Source: Mycolicibacterium peregrinum (GTDB lineage: Bacteria > Actinomycetota > Actinomycetes > Mycobacteriales > Mycobacteriaceae). From it: a stretch of DNA of 49,072 nucleotides. Positions within the stretch are counted from its first letter, which is position 1; every line of letters begins with the position of its first letter. Location: positions 1 through 49,072 of the forward strand of contig NZ_LQPP01000006.1 in the NCBI RefSeq assembly GCF_002102345.1, in the 5' to 3' direction. Made by a program: the position numbers and the translations under genes. The notes under the pieces were generated by a model. That model had not been told where the DNA came from, searched no databases, and saw only the letters and a program-made list of their open reading frames with translations. Positions 1 to 7,904 of this stretch are shown piece after piece.

Positions 1-56
1 GACTCCATACCGACGAACAAGCACGCCTCAACGACCCCCAACCCGCCGCCGCTTGA
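1..56 (+). pseudogene. possible transposase C-terminus cut by the window edge
   Basis: A reading frame open from base 3 ends with TGA at 54-56 and gives a 17-residue tail (LHTDEQARLNDPQPAAA). The short Asp-Glu-Gln stretch followed by an alanine-rich end recalls the C-termini of IS110-family transposases. It is too short to assign with confidence. It may be the end of an intact element lying outside the window or a remnant. Nothing else coding is visible between here and the first full gene. Confidence 0.3.
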
Positions 57-86
57 CATAGGAGCAATGCTCGCGGTGCCCCGGGG

Positions 87-932
87 TTACTGGATCGGTT
101 CGTCGCCGAGCACCGTGGTGCGCAGCATGTGCCGGGGTGAGTTGGGTTCGTACGGCGCGGCGCGGTGCAGAACTCCCTGGTTGTCCCAGATGACGGTGTC
201 ACCCACCGACCACCTGTGGCTGTACACCTTGTCTGCGGTGGTGGCGTGGGCGAGGAGCTCAGCGAGCAGGGCCCGGCCCTCGTCTCGGTCCATCCCGACG
301 ATGTAGTCCGCCGAAGCGCCCAGTACCAACGACTTTCGCCCGTTGCGGTGCGTCCACACCAGCGGGTTCTCATGGGTGGGCCGGGCCTGCCAGCGGCTCA
401 GCTGATCGGGCGTCGGATCCGGATAGACCCGGCGCTGCGACGCTTCCAGCGAGTGGACCACCCGCAACCCGCGATAGCGCTCCTTCTCGGCCTCATCGAG
501 CGAGTCATAGGCCGCATAGGTGTTGGCGAACTCGGTTTCACCTCCCCGTGCAGCGACTTCCAGGGCCGACAGCACCGTCGCCTTCTGCGGGCATTCGTCG
601 TGCATGGGGGTGCAACCGTCGATATGCCAGTCGAACGTCGCCTTGAGGTACTCGGCGGCCTTGTTCTTCGTCTTGTCCAGCGTGATCGGGTAGATACCCG
701 AGACCGGGTGATGGCCGTCTGCCGAGCGGTCGATCTCGCCGAGGCGCTGTGAGAAAGCCACTTGGGCTTCGGGATCCAGATGCAGGTCGTGGAACACCAG
801 CACCCCGTTGTCCTCCAGGGCGTCGAGCACCGCGGCTCCCAGGCTGTCGTCGGTGCCCAGGCGTTCGGGGTCGACGCCGACAACCTCGGCGCCCACCGAA
901 GTGGTCAGCTTGTTGATGGTCAACACACTCAT
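87..932 (-). CDS. TauD/TfdA-family Fe(II)/2-oxoglutarate dioxygenase
   Basis: This 281-residue protein has the family length and the non-haem iron facial triad: H103 and D105 (in WHID) and H256 (in LHRAAPY). R267 or R271 in RHMLRTT should bind 2-oxoglutarate. Family members couple 2-oxoglutarate decarboxylation to hydroxylation, often releasing sulfite from taurine or alkyl sulfates, but the substrate here is unknown. The ATG at 932 is preceded by AAAGGA at a good distance, and the open frame upstream has no such signal. It is the last gene of operon A (reductase, SDR, Rieske-type oxygenase, small protein, TauD), which suggests it attacks the same substrate or a downstream product. It is confidently a dioxygenase; the reaction is not known. 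Confidence 0.85.
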   Translation of the reverse strand: MSVLTINKLTTSVGAEVVGVDPERLGTDDSLGAAVLDALEDNGVLVFHDLHLDPEAQVAFSQRLGEIDRSADGHHPVSGIYPITLDKTKNKAAEYLKATFDWHIDGCTPMHDECPQKATVLSALEVAARGGETEFANTYAAYDSLDEAEKERYRGLRVVHSLEASQRRVYPDPTPDQLSRWQARPTHENPLVWTHRNGRKSLVLGASADYIVGMDRDEGRALLAELLAHATTADKVYSHRWSVGDTVIWDNQGVLHRAAPYEPNSPRHMLRTTVLGDEPIQ

Positions 933-961
933 CGGGTGCGTCCTTTCGGTGTTCGGTGGTG

Positions 962-1315
962 TTACGGCCGGGGCTCGCCGGTGCGGATCATCACGGCGTC
1001 GGCGGAATCGGTCGGCGCCGGTTGGTGCATGATCTCCACCGACATGGCGACCATGATCAGCGAATAGATCAGGTGCAGCAGGTTGAGCGCATCGTCGGGA
1101 ATGTCGTCGAGCGGAAACTTGTCGCAGTACTCGATCGCCTCTTCGACGCGCGGGAAGAAGGCGTCGTAGAACCGGTGCATCTCCGGCATGGTGCTGGCCA
1201 GGCGGCGATCCCACCGTTCGGTCTCCGTTGGCAGGCACCAGATTTCGGCGTAGGGCTCGAGTTCGGCGAAGGCGCTGGGGAGTCGCGGGGAGTCTGTGGC
1301 GGTTGTGGAGGTCAT
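962..1315 (-). CDS. small unknown partner protein of Rieske-type oxygenase 1
   Basis: This 117-residue soluble protein belongs to no family I recognise. It is clearly homologous to the product at 7570-7899: both share RLASTM-EM--FYDA--PR-EEAI--CDKF, then LDD-P-D-LNL-H and a hydrophobic C-terminal helix. Each copy follows directly on a Rieske alpha-subunit gene. It lacks the length and fold signature of the usual SnoaL-like beta subunit (about 170-190 residues). ATG 1315 is chosen because GGGAG lies 7 nt upstream. A GTG at 1321 overlapping the oxygenase stop (GTGA) is the alternative. It could be a new accessory or structural subunit. Confidence 0.75.
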   Translation of the reverse strand: MTSTTATDSPRLPSAFAELEPYAEIWCLPTETERWDRRLASTMPEMHRFYDAFFPRVEEAIEYCDKFPLDDIPDDALNLLHLIYSLIMVAMSVEIMHQPAPTDSADAVMIRTGEPRP

Positions 1316-1317
1316 GC

Positions 1318-2586
1318 TCACGCTCCCGCCGGCGTGCGGTCGCGCTGATAGTCCTCGACCCAGTCGACCGCCATCTTGTGCAGGTGCCGTACCAGGATCT
1401 CCTGATCGTTGAGCGGGTACTCGTCGATGACGTCGTATTCGAGCGCGGCCTGGGTGCCGCCGAGCATGCCGGCGTCCTGCAGGGCGAATTCCTTGAGCAC
1501 CACGGCGGCCACCTCGTGCTCGACCCGCTCCCGCACCGTGCGGGCCGGGTGGAAGTAGGTGAACGCCTCGTAGCGGTGGGTGTTGTGCGACGTCGGCCAA
1601 TAGCGGTAGAGCAGGTACCAGCCGCCGTAGATCAGGATCTCCAGGTTGGGGAAGATCTGGAAGTTGCTGATGCCCCACGGCTCGATGTTGCCCGGGTTGA
1701 GTCCGTGCATCGGTAGTTCGCCGATGTCGGGGGTGCGCCACGGACCCACCAGGCCACTCTGGGTGGCCCGCTCGATCGGGTACATGTACTCCGGTGCCAG
1801 CAGCCAGCGTCGGGTGCCGGCCGTCGAGACGAGCCGGTGCGGACCGTCGAGCTGAAAGTGGCCACAGGTGAAGCCCGCGTTGGGGTCTCGCACCTCCGGT
1901 GGCACCTGCTGGGTGTGCAGCGACGGTACGTGGTAGTACTCCTGGAAGGCATCGGCGAAGATCTTCCAGTTGCTGTTGTTGTGCGCCACCCAGTCGTATC
2001 GCTCGCTGAGTTTGTCGAACGGATAGTCGTCGAGTGCGGTCACCATGGGACCGAGAAAGTCGCGCAGGCTCTGGCGCGGTTCGCGGTCGAAGTTGACGAA
2101 CACGAAACCGGCCCAGACGTCGCAGTGCACCGGGACCAGCCCGTAGTCATCAGGGTTCAGGTCGGTGAAGCGGTCCGCGTCGGGCAGCGATATCAGGCTC
2201 CCGTCCAGGCCGTAACGCCAGCCGCAGTGCCGGCATTCGAACTCGGCTCCGGTACTACGTAGTTCGGTGGCGCGGAAGTCCGGGGGCACCAGCGTGTGCC
2301 CGCGTCTGCGGCACAGGTTGTGGAATGCACGGATACCGCCGTCGTGGTCTCTCACGAGGAGCAGCGACGCTTCGGCGGCCTCGATCTGCCGGGTGATGAA
2401 ACTGCCGACCTCGGGCGTCTCTTCGACCCGGCTGATGTTGAGCCAGGCCCGCTTGAAGATGGCCTCTCGCTCCAGTTCGTAGAACTCTTCAGAGATGGAG
2501 TCCCGGAACGGGATCGGGCCGGTGCCCAGATCGGGATAGTGCTCGGTCCAGGAGCCCTCAGCCGGCTTGGGCCACTTGGTTGCCAT
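1318..2586 (-). CDS. Rieske-type oxygenase alpha subunit with altered cluster ligands
   Basis: This 422-residue protein is homologous over its length to the canonical alpha subunit at 7905-9170. The mononuclear iron site looks intact: NWK at 206-208, E216 at the bridging position, H219 and H224 (spaced HxxxxH), and D371 in LQDAG. The Rieske site is not canonical. CxH has become C92-R-R94, and CxxH has become C118-R-H-C121 (CRHCGW), so two cluster histidines are replaced by Arg and Cys. Spacing between the half-motifs equals that of the canonical paralogue. It may bind no Rieske cluster, or a different one. ATG 2586 follows GGAGG. It lies between the SDR and the small partner gene. Confidence 0.85.
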   Translation of the reverse strand: MATKWPKPAEGSWTEHYPDLGTGPIPFRDSISEEFYELEREAIFKRAWLNISRVEETPEVGSFITRQIEAAEASLLLVRDHDGGIRAFHNLCRRRGHTLVPPDFRATELRSTGAEFECRHCGWRYGLDGSLISLPDADRFTDLNPDDYGLVPVHCDVWAGFVFVNFDREPRQSLRDFLGPMVTALDDYPFDKLSERYDWVAHNNSNWKIFADAFQEYYHVPSLHTQQVPPEVRDPNAGFTCGHFQLDGPHRLVSTAGTRRWLLAPEYMYPIERATQSGLVGPWRTPDIGELPMHGLNPGNIEPWGISNFQIFPNLEILIYGGWYLLYRYWPTSHNTHRYEAFTYFHPARTVRERVEHEVAAVVLKEFALQDAGMLGGTQAALEYDVIDEYPLNDQEILVRHLHKMAVDWVEDYQRDRTPAGA

Positions 2587-2642
2587 GTGAACCTCCGTGG
2601 TGACTAGTGTGCGTTTGGACTGTTCGGACGTCTCGCGAGCCG

Positions 2643-3401
2643 TTACATCACTGCGCCGCCGTTCACCCCGAGGGTTTGGCCGGTGATGAAGCCGGCCTCC
2701 TCGGAGCACAGGAAACCCACGGCGGCAGCGATATCCGCACCGGTGCCGAGCCGGCCGAGGGGGATGTTGGCGGCGATCGTCTCGTTGGGCGGCAGGTAGC
2801 CCGCGGCTTGCGACTGGTGCTGCATCGGGGTCTCGATACCCGATGGCGGGATGTTGTTGACCGTGATGCCGTGCGCGGCGTATTCGCGTGCCAGCGATTT
2901 CGTCAGGGTCAGCAGCGCGCCTTTGGAGGCGGCGTAGTGGGCCGCGAACGGGGTGCCGCGCTGCGCGCTCGACGAGGAGATCATCACGATGCGACCCCAC
3001 CCCGCCTCGACCATGTCCGGCAGGGCCACCTGGCAACAGCGGAACGTCCCGCTCAGGTTCACGTCGATCATCTGCGCCCAAGACTGTTCGGTGATGTCGG
3101 CGAACGAGGCGTACCCGAACATGCCCGCGCTGGTCACCAGGATGCCGACCGGCCCGAGTTCGCTGCGCACCTTGCCGAAGGCCTCTTCCACCGCGCCCCG
3201 GTCGGTGATGTCGGCGCCGACCGCGAAGGCGGTGACCCCGGCCGCCCGCAGGTCGTCGGTGACGCGTTGGGCGGCATCGGCATTGACGTCGAGCACGGCG
3301 ACCTGATGTCCACGCCGGCCCAACTCGTGGCACGTCGACTCACCCATTCCCGACGCCCCGCCGGTCACCACGGCCACCCTGCTCATACTTGCTTTACTCA
3401 T
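2643..3401 (-). CDS. short-chain dehydrogenase/reductase (SDR)
   Basis: A classical 252-residue SDR with the cofactor motif TGGASGMG near residue 14, a Ser run SSSSAQ, and the catalytic pair in YAASK. It ends with the typical GVNGG segment. It should oxidise an alcohol made by the neighbouring oxygenases, or reduce a ketone, using NAD(P). The first ATG (3401) overlaps the last 8 nt of the reductase gene (TATGAGTAA), which suggests translational coupling. A second ATG at 3386 has no better ribosome site. Substrate unknown. Confidence 0.88.
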   Translation of the reverse strand: MSKASMSRVAVVTGGASGMGESTCHELGRRGHQVAVLDVNADAAQRVTDDLRAAGVTAFAVGADITDRGAVEEAFGKVRSELGPVGILVTSAGMFGYASFADITEQSWAQMIDVNLSGTFRCCQVALPDMVEAGWGRIVMISSSSAQRGTPFAAHYAASKGALLTLTKSLAREYAAHGITVNNIPPSGIETPMQHQSQAAGYLPPNETIAANIPLGRLGTGADIAAAVGFLCSEEAGFITGQTLGVNGGAVM

Positions 3402-4458
3402 AGACCACTCTCACTCGGCGGCTGGTGGGCAGCGCCTGGCACGTCACCACCCACCCCTCGGCAATCTCGTCGTCGTCGAGGGCGTCGTTGTTGAGCATGC
3501 GCGCGCTGCCCTCGACCACCTGAGCCATACATGTTCCGCACGAACCGGTTTCGCAGGAGGACGGCGCCTTCAGGCCGGCCAGTCGTGCCGTCTGCAGCAG
3601 GGTGTTGCCCGCGCGGTAGGGCGCGGTGATCGTGCGGCGGTCGAGTTCGATGGTCACTTCTTCGGTGGCCACGGGTTCGGTCGGGTCGGGCGGTGGGATC
3701 GCGGCGACGCTGAACCGCTCCAGATGCACCTGCTGCCTGGATATTCCGGAGTCGAGCAGGACTCGTTCGACGGTATCCATGAACGGGGCGGGTCCGCAGA
3801 CGTAGTAATCGGTTTCCGCGTGGCTGTCATTGGCGATGAAGTCAGCGATGTGTTGCGGCGAGACGACGCCGTCCAGCTCGTCGAGATGATGGTGCACCTC
3901 AACGCGCTCGCTGTGGGTGTCGACGAGGGTGGCCAGCGATTCCCGGAAGATCACCGAGTCGAGATTGCGGTTGGCGTAGAACAGCCGAGCGTTGCGGGTG
4001 GCGGCGGCCAGTGCCGATTGCACCAGCGAGAACACGGGGGTGATGCCGCTACCGCCGGCGAAGGTGACGATGTTGCGTTCGCCTGCGGTGAGGACGAAGC
4101 GGCCTTCGGGCGGTGCGACGTGCAGTTCGTCGCCGATGCTCACGGTGTCGTTGACCCAGTTGGAGACCAGGCCGTCGCGATCACGTTTGACGGTGATCCG
4201 CAGATCGGGATCGACGGTCGGCGACGAGGACATCGAGTAGCACCGGCGGTGTTCGGCCCCGTCGATTCTCGCCCGAATGGTGATGAATTGCCCCGCCGTA
4301 TAACGGAACTGATCTCGGATCGGCTCGGGGATGTCGAGTACCAGGGATACCGCGTCGGAGGTCTCCCGGATCACCCGCTTGATCCGCACGGGAGTGAACC
4401 CGTCGGCGTCGATCACGTCGGCGGATTCGATGCGGGGTGTCGTCGTAGATGTCTCCAT
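3394..4458 (-). CDS. FAD/[2Fe-2S] oxygenase reductase (KshB/HmpA-like)
   Basis: This 354-residue protein has three modules: a FAD-binding barrel (RRCYSMSS at 71-78), an NAD(P) domain (GGSGITPV at 135-142 and CGP at 221-223), and a C-terminal plant-type ferredoxin with C302, C307, C310 and C340. The layout is that of 3-ketosteroid 9-alpha-hydroxylase reductase KshB and of reductases that serve Rieske oxygenases or acyl desaturases. It is the only electron donor seen in the island and probably feeds both oxygenases; the divergent desaturase is a third possible client. ATG 4458 starts the conserved part. The 21-bp element at 4471-4491 lies just upstream and could place the gene under a repressor. 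Confidence 0.88.
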   Translation of the reverse strand: METSTTTPRIESADVIDADGFTPVRIKRVIRETSDAVSLVLDIPEPIRDQFRYTAGQFITIRARIDGAEHRRCYSMSSSPTVDPDLRITVKRDRDGLVSNWVNDTVSIGDELHVAPPEGRFVLTAGERNIVTFAGGSGITPVFSLVQSALAAATRNARLFYANRNLDSVIFRESLATLVDTHSERVEVHHHLDELDGVVSPQHIADFIANDSHAETDYYVCGPAPFMDTVERVLLDSGISRQQVHLERFSVAAIPPPDPTEPVATEEVTIELDRRTITAPYRAGNTLLQTARLAGLKAPSSCETGSCGTCMAQVVEGSARMLNNDALDDDEIAEGWVVTCQALPTSRRVRVVYE

Positions 4459-4470
4459 CGCGGCCAACAA

Positions 4471-4491
4471 TATCAAGTACTTGTCATTAAT
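4471..4491. promoter_or_regulatory. shared 21-bp element, copy 1 (putative operator)
   Basis: The core TATCAAGTACTTGTC contains the perfect 10-bp palindrome CAAGTACTTG. Of 21 positions, 19 match the reverse complement of 9266-9286. The element lies 12 nt upstream of the reductase start, in the divergent gap with the desaturase. The core differs at one position from the published KstR2 consensus AnCAAGnnCTTGnT. The binding protein is unknown; the local MarR (5813) and TetR (11962) are candidates. Confidence 0.6.
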
Positions 4492-4689
4492 CTCAAGTGG
4501 TAGATATCGAAGTCGGTGCGGGGACATGGTCCACTGCCGTAGAGGCGCGCAGGCTATACGCCAGCACCGCCATTTCGCCTGTTCGGCGCCCCTCGATTAC
4601 CAGTCGGTAAGTCTGAGGCTCTAGGCTGCGGTCCGACGCTCGCGGTGATTGTGCCGCTCTACCTGCCGCACCACCACGAGGACTCCTTG

Positions 4690-5787
4690 ATGGCGATCGC
4701 CGATGTTCCCGCCTACCTGCATCTCAGCAGTGAGGATGTCGAAGAGATCGCCTATGAACTCGAGGTCATCCGCCGAGACGTCGAGGAGTCGCTCGGGGCG
4801 CAGGACGCGGCCTACATCCGGCGGGTCATTCACTTCCAGCGCGCGCTCGACGTCGCGGCACGACTGGTGATCGCCGGCACCCGGTCGAAGACCGGATGGT
4901 TGGTGGGAACGTGCGCACTGGCATATGCGAAGTCCATCGAGAACATGGAACTCGGCCACAACATCTCCCATGGCCAGTGGGATTGGATGAACGACCCCGA
5001 GATCCACTCCAACACCTGGGAGTGGGACATGGTCGGACATTCCGCGCAGTGGCGGTACTCGCACAATTACCGGCATCACGTGTACAGCAATGTGCTCGGG
5101 ATGGACGAGGACATCGGCTACCGCCTGCATCGGGTCACCACCGACCAGCCGTGGCGCTGGGTCCACCTGGCGACTCCGGTGCGAAACCTGGTGCTGGCCG
5201 CCATGTTCGAGTGGGGCATTGCCCTGCACGGGCTGCACTCCGAGCGTCTGCGGCACGAGACGCCAGACGGTCTGGCCGTGGAAAAGCGGAAGTTCTTCGG
5301 CAAGATCGCTCGCCAGTTGAGCAAGGATTACGTGGTCCTGCCCGCCCTGAGCCTGCGCCGGTGGCGTCGGACCCTGGCAGCCAACATCACCGCGAATGTG
5401 GTCCGGAACCTGTGGGTGTACGTGAACATCATCTGCGGGCACATCCCCGACGGCGCTGAGACGTTCGACCCGGCGGTGGTCACCGACGAGACCAAAGGTG
5501 AGTGGTATCTGCGGCAAATGGTCGGGACCGCAAACTTCAACGCGAGCCGGCTGCTGGCGTTCTCAGGCGGTCACCTGTGCTACCAGATCGAGCACCACCT
5601 GTTCCCCGACCTGCCGAGCAACCGCCTCCCCGAGGTCAGCGTTCGCGTGCGGGAACTGTGCGAGAAGTACGACCTGCCCTACAACACGGCGTCGCTTCCG
5701 CGCCAGTACTTCCGGACTCAGCGGATCATCCACGGGTTGGCGTTTCCCGACTGGATGCTGAGCATCGGCCGCCGACGCCGCAACTAG
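4690..5787 (+). CDS. membrane fatty-acid desaturase family protein
   Basis: The 365-residue product carries the three histidine boxes of membrane di-iron desaturases: H90NISH94, H125NYRHH130 and QIEHH (H302, H303). In the mycobacterial DesA3 system a separate flavin/[2Fe-2S] reductase supplies electrons. Here a reductase of that general type is divergent on the other side of the promoter. It may desaturate or hydroxylate an acyl chain or hydrophobic substrate at the membrane. ATG 4690 is favoured by GAGGA upstream; a start at 4645 in the same frame lacks one. The gap to the reductase gene (4459-4689) holds the shared operator and otherwise nothing I can identify. Confidence 0.85.
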   Translation: MAIADVPAYLHLSSEDVEEIAYELEVIRRDVEESLGAQDAAYIRRVIHFQRALDVAARLVIAGTRSKTGWLVGTCALAYAKSIENMELGHNISHGQWDWMNDPEIHSNTWEWDMVGHSAQWRYSHNYRHHVYSNVLGMDEDIGYRLHRVTTDQPWRWVHLATPVRNLVLAAMFEWGIALHGLHSERLRHETPDGLAVEKRKFFGKIARQLSKDYVVLPALSLRRWRRTLAANITANVVRNLWVYVNIICGHIPDGAETFDPAVVTDETKGEWYLRQMVGTANFNASRLLAFSGGHLCYQIEHHLFPDLPSNRLPEVSVRVRELCEKYDLPYNTASLPRQYFRTQRIIHGLAFPDWMLSIGRRRRN

Positions 5788-5812
5788 GCCTCGCCGGCCC
5801 CACCGGGAGACG

Positions 5813-6265
5813 TCATGGGTCGATGTGATCGGAGTGCGGCGTGTGGCCCGTGCCCTGTTCGATCACCCGACGCAGGAGTGCCTTCAGCTGCTCCTGCTCC
5901 TCCTCACTGAGCACGCCGAACACCCGCTCATGGGCGGCGACCGCGTCGGCGACCACCGCCGAGGCCACCGCCCGCCCCTCGTCGGTGAGGAACACCTGCA
6001 GGATGCGTCCGTGCTGGGGATCCTGTTTGCGCTCGACCAGGCCCCGCTTCTCCAGCGCGGTGAGCGCGAGTTGCACGCCCTGCGGGGTGATCAGCAGGCG
6101 ACGAGCCAACTCGGCGCCGGACAGGCCCGGCTGGTTGGTCAGCTGGCGTAGGACACCGATCTGGGCCGTGGTGACCCCGTGGTCTTTGACCGACTCGTTG
6201 ACCTCGGTGAGCGAGAAGTAGAACGCCTGTTTGAGCCACCACAAGGTGTTCTCGGTGAGGTCCAT
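5813..6265 (-). CDS. MarR-family transcriptional regulator
   Basis: A 150-residue winged-helix regulator. The recognition region (LSGAELARRLLITPQGVQLA) and wing (KRGLVERKQDPQHGR) are plain, and flanking helices form the dimer. It is the last gene of operon B and should sense an aromatic or lipophilic ligand and control the island. ATG 6265 has AGGAG upstream; the frame extends to 6292 without one. It is a candidate binder of the repeated element at 4471-4491 and 9266-9286, but nothing in the sequence proves this. Confidence 0.88.
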   Translation of the reverse strand: MDLTENTLWWLKQAFYFSLTEVNESVKDHGVTTAQIGVLRQLTNQPGLSGAELARRLLITPQGVQLALTALEKRGLVERKQDPQHGRILQVFLTDEGRAVASAVVADAVAAHERVFGVLSEEEQEQLKALLRRVIEQGTGHTPHSDHIDP

Positions 6266-6313
6266 GCTCTCGTCTCCTGCCGTGCCCGTCACTTTCGACG
6301 CTAGCGCACAGTG

Positions 6314-7573
6314 CTATTTGTGCTTGACGACGCTGCCGTCCTTCATCACGAACCGGACATCGAGCGTCGTCGCGATGTCCACGCTGGGATCGCCCGCAAC
6401 GGCGATGACGTCGGCCAGGTACCCGGGTGCCAGCCGGCCCAGCTCGTCGGCGGCATCGACCAACTCCGCGGCCACCAGCGTCGCCGCCTGCAACGCCTGT
6501 ACTGGGGTCATGCCGCGTTCGACGAGGGCAACCAGTTCCTTGGCGTTCTCGCCGTGCGGGATCGCCGGGGCGTCGGTGCCGCAGGCGACACGCACGCCTG
6601 CCGCGATGGCCTTGGGCAGCATGGCCTTTGCCCGTGGGAAGACGTCGAGAGCCTTCTTGCGCAGCTCGGGTGCGATGCGGTCGATGGCCATCGCATCGGT
6701 GAGATAGGTGGTGGAGACCAGGAAAGTCCCGTGGTCGACCATCATCTGGATCGTCTCGTCGCTGGCCAGGAAGCCGTGTTCGATGCAGTCGATGCCGGCG
6801 CGGATGCAGGCCTGGATAGCGGTGTCCCCGACCGCGTGGGCGGCGACTTTGACGCCTGCGCGGTGGGCCTCGTCGGCGATCGCGGCGAACTCGGCATCGG
6901 AGTACTGCTGGGCGCCGGGTGCGGTGCTGTGGGACATCACGCCACCGGAGGCCGACACCTTGATCAGCTTGGCGCCGTGGCGGATCTGGTAGCGCACGCA
7001 CGCGATGACGTCGGGTACCCCGTTGGCGATGCCCTCGGCGACCGACAGCGGCATGATGCCGGGTGCCAGCCGCTGGAAGACCGTGGGGTCGAGGTGTCCG
7101 CCGTAGGGGGTGACGGCGTGACCGGCCGGATAGATGCGGGGCCCTTGATGCCAGCCCTGGTCGATGGCGCGCTGCAGTGCGACGTCGAGCAGGTAGCCGC
7201 CGGTCTTGACCATCAGGCCCAGGTTGCGGACGGTGGTGAACCCGGCGTCGAGCGTGGTGCGGGCGTTGACCGCGCCGCGCAGCGTCCGGTACGCCGGGTC
7301 GTCCTGCACACCGTGCATCGGGGTCGGCAGGCCGCCGGGGTTGCCCGGACCGCCGATCAGCAGGTTGAGCTCCATGTCCATCAGCCCGGGCAGCAGGGTG
7401 GCGTCGCCCAGATCGATGACGGTGGCCGAATCCGGCAGCGGGCCTTCGGGGTTGATCTCCTTGATGCGGTTGCCCTCGATCACCACGACTGCGGGAGACC
7501 GGACCTGGCCGTCGGCCACGTCCACCCACCGGGCGGCGCGAAGAATCGTCGTCGAGGTTTCGGTTTGGGTCAC
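6314..7573 (-). CDS. amidohydrolase (imidazolonepropionase-like) lacking HxH
   Basis: This 419-residue TIM-barrel hydrolase of the metal-dependent amidohydrolase superfamily retains K205 (bridging-lysine position in KLIKV), H246 (AAHAVG), H266 (IEHGF) and D333 (GTDAP). The usual HxH after PGLxD is replaced by E68 and N70 (PGLMDMELN). This would alter or abolish one metal site. The start is GTG 7573, overlapping the stop of the preceding small gene as GTGA, so the two are probably coupled. It sits in operon B between the small oxygenase partner and MarR. It could be an altered hydrolase or a non-catalytic homologue. Confidence 0.8.
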   Translation of the reverse strand: MTQTETSTTILRAARWVDVADGQVRSPAVVVIEGNRIKEINPEGPLPDSATVIDLGDATLLPGLMDMELNLLIGGPGNPGGLPTPMHGVQDDPAYRTLRGAVNARTTLDAGFTTVRNLGLMVKTGGYLLDVALQRAIDQGWHQGPRIYPAGHAVTPYGGHLDPTVFQRLAPGIMPLSVAEGIANGVPDVIACVRYQIRHGAKLIKVSASGGVMSHSTAPGAQQYSDAEFAAIADEAHRAGVKVAAHAVGDTAIQACIRAGIDCIEHGFLASDETIQMMVDHGTFLVSTTYLTDAMAIDRIAPELRKKALDVFPRAKAMLPKAIAAGVRVACGTDAPAIPHGENAKELVALVERGMTPVQALQAATLVAAELVDAADELGRLAPGYLADVIAVAGDPSVDIATTLDVRFVMKDGSVVKHK

Positions 7574-7899
7574 GGCACGGGCTCGGCGACGCAGTCCAGC
7601 GATGTCGCACCGGAATCGGGTACCCGTGGCTGCTTCCAGCACTCCACCGGGAACGACACCGTGATCATCGAGTACAGCAGGTGCATCAGGTTGAGCACGT
7701 CCTCGGGCAGGTCGTCGAGGCTGAACTTGTCACAGAAGCTGATCGCTTCCTCGGCCCGCGGCGTGATCGCGTCGTAGAAGGCCTGCATCTCGGTCATCGT
7801 GGAAGCCAGTCGCTTGGCGTAGCGCTGCGGTTCACTGGACAGGCACCAGTCCGAAAACTGTTCGAGGTCAGCGAATTCAGCGGGCAGTCGGGTGCTCAT
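7570..7899 (-). CDS. small unknown partner protein of Rieske oxygenase 2
   Basis: This 109-residue paralogue of the product at 962-1315 shares the core RLASTM-EM, FYDA, EEAI--CDKF-LDD-P and LNL-HL-YS. Family unknown to me. ATG 7899 has AGGAG about 10 nt upstream; GTG 7908 overlaps the oxygenase stop and is the alternative. Position and coupling repeat those of the first copy: immediately after a Rieske alpha-subunit gene. That points to a conserved physical or functional partnership. It is neither a ferredoxin (no cysteine cluster) nor the usual beta subunit. Confidence 0.75.
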   Translation of the reverse strand: MSTRLPAEFADLEQFSDWCLSSEPQRYAKRLASTMTEMQAFYDAITPRAEEAISFCDKFSLDDLPEDVLNLMHLLYSMITVSFPVECWKQPRVPDSGATSLDCVAEPVP

Positions 7900-7904
7900 C
7901 AGTT

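Noticed and set aside
933..1238. N-terminal extension of the TauD-like protein
   Set aside because: The extra residues overlap the upstream small gene in another frame and lack similarity; ATG 932 has a good ribosome site.
2587..3333. N-terminal extension of Rieske-type oxygenase 1 into the SDR region
   Set aside because: It is the SDR gene read in another frame; ATG 2586 with GGAGG is the real start.
5928..7610. 560-residue minus-strand reading frame across MarR and the amidohydrolase
   Set aside because: It is rich in Arg, Pro and Gly with no motif and lies out of frame over two genes with clear domains; a high-GC shadow.
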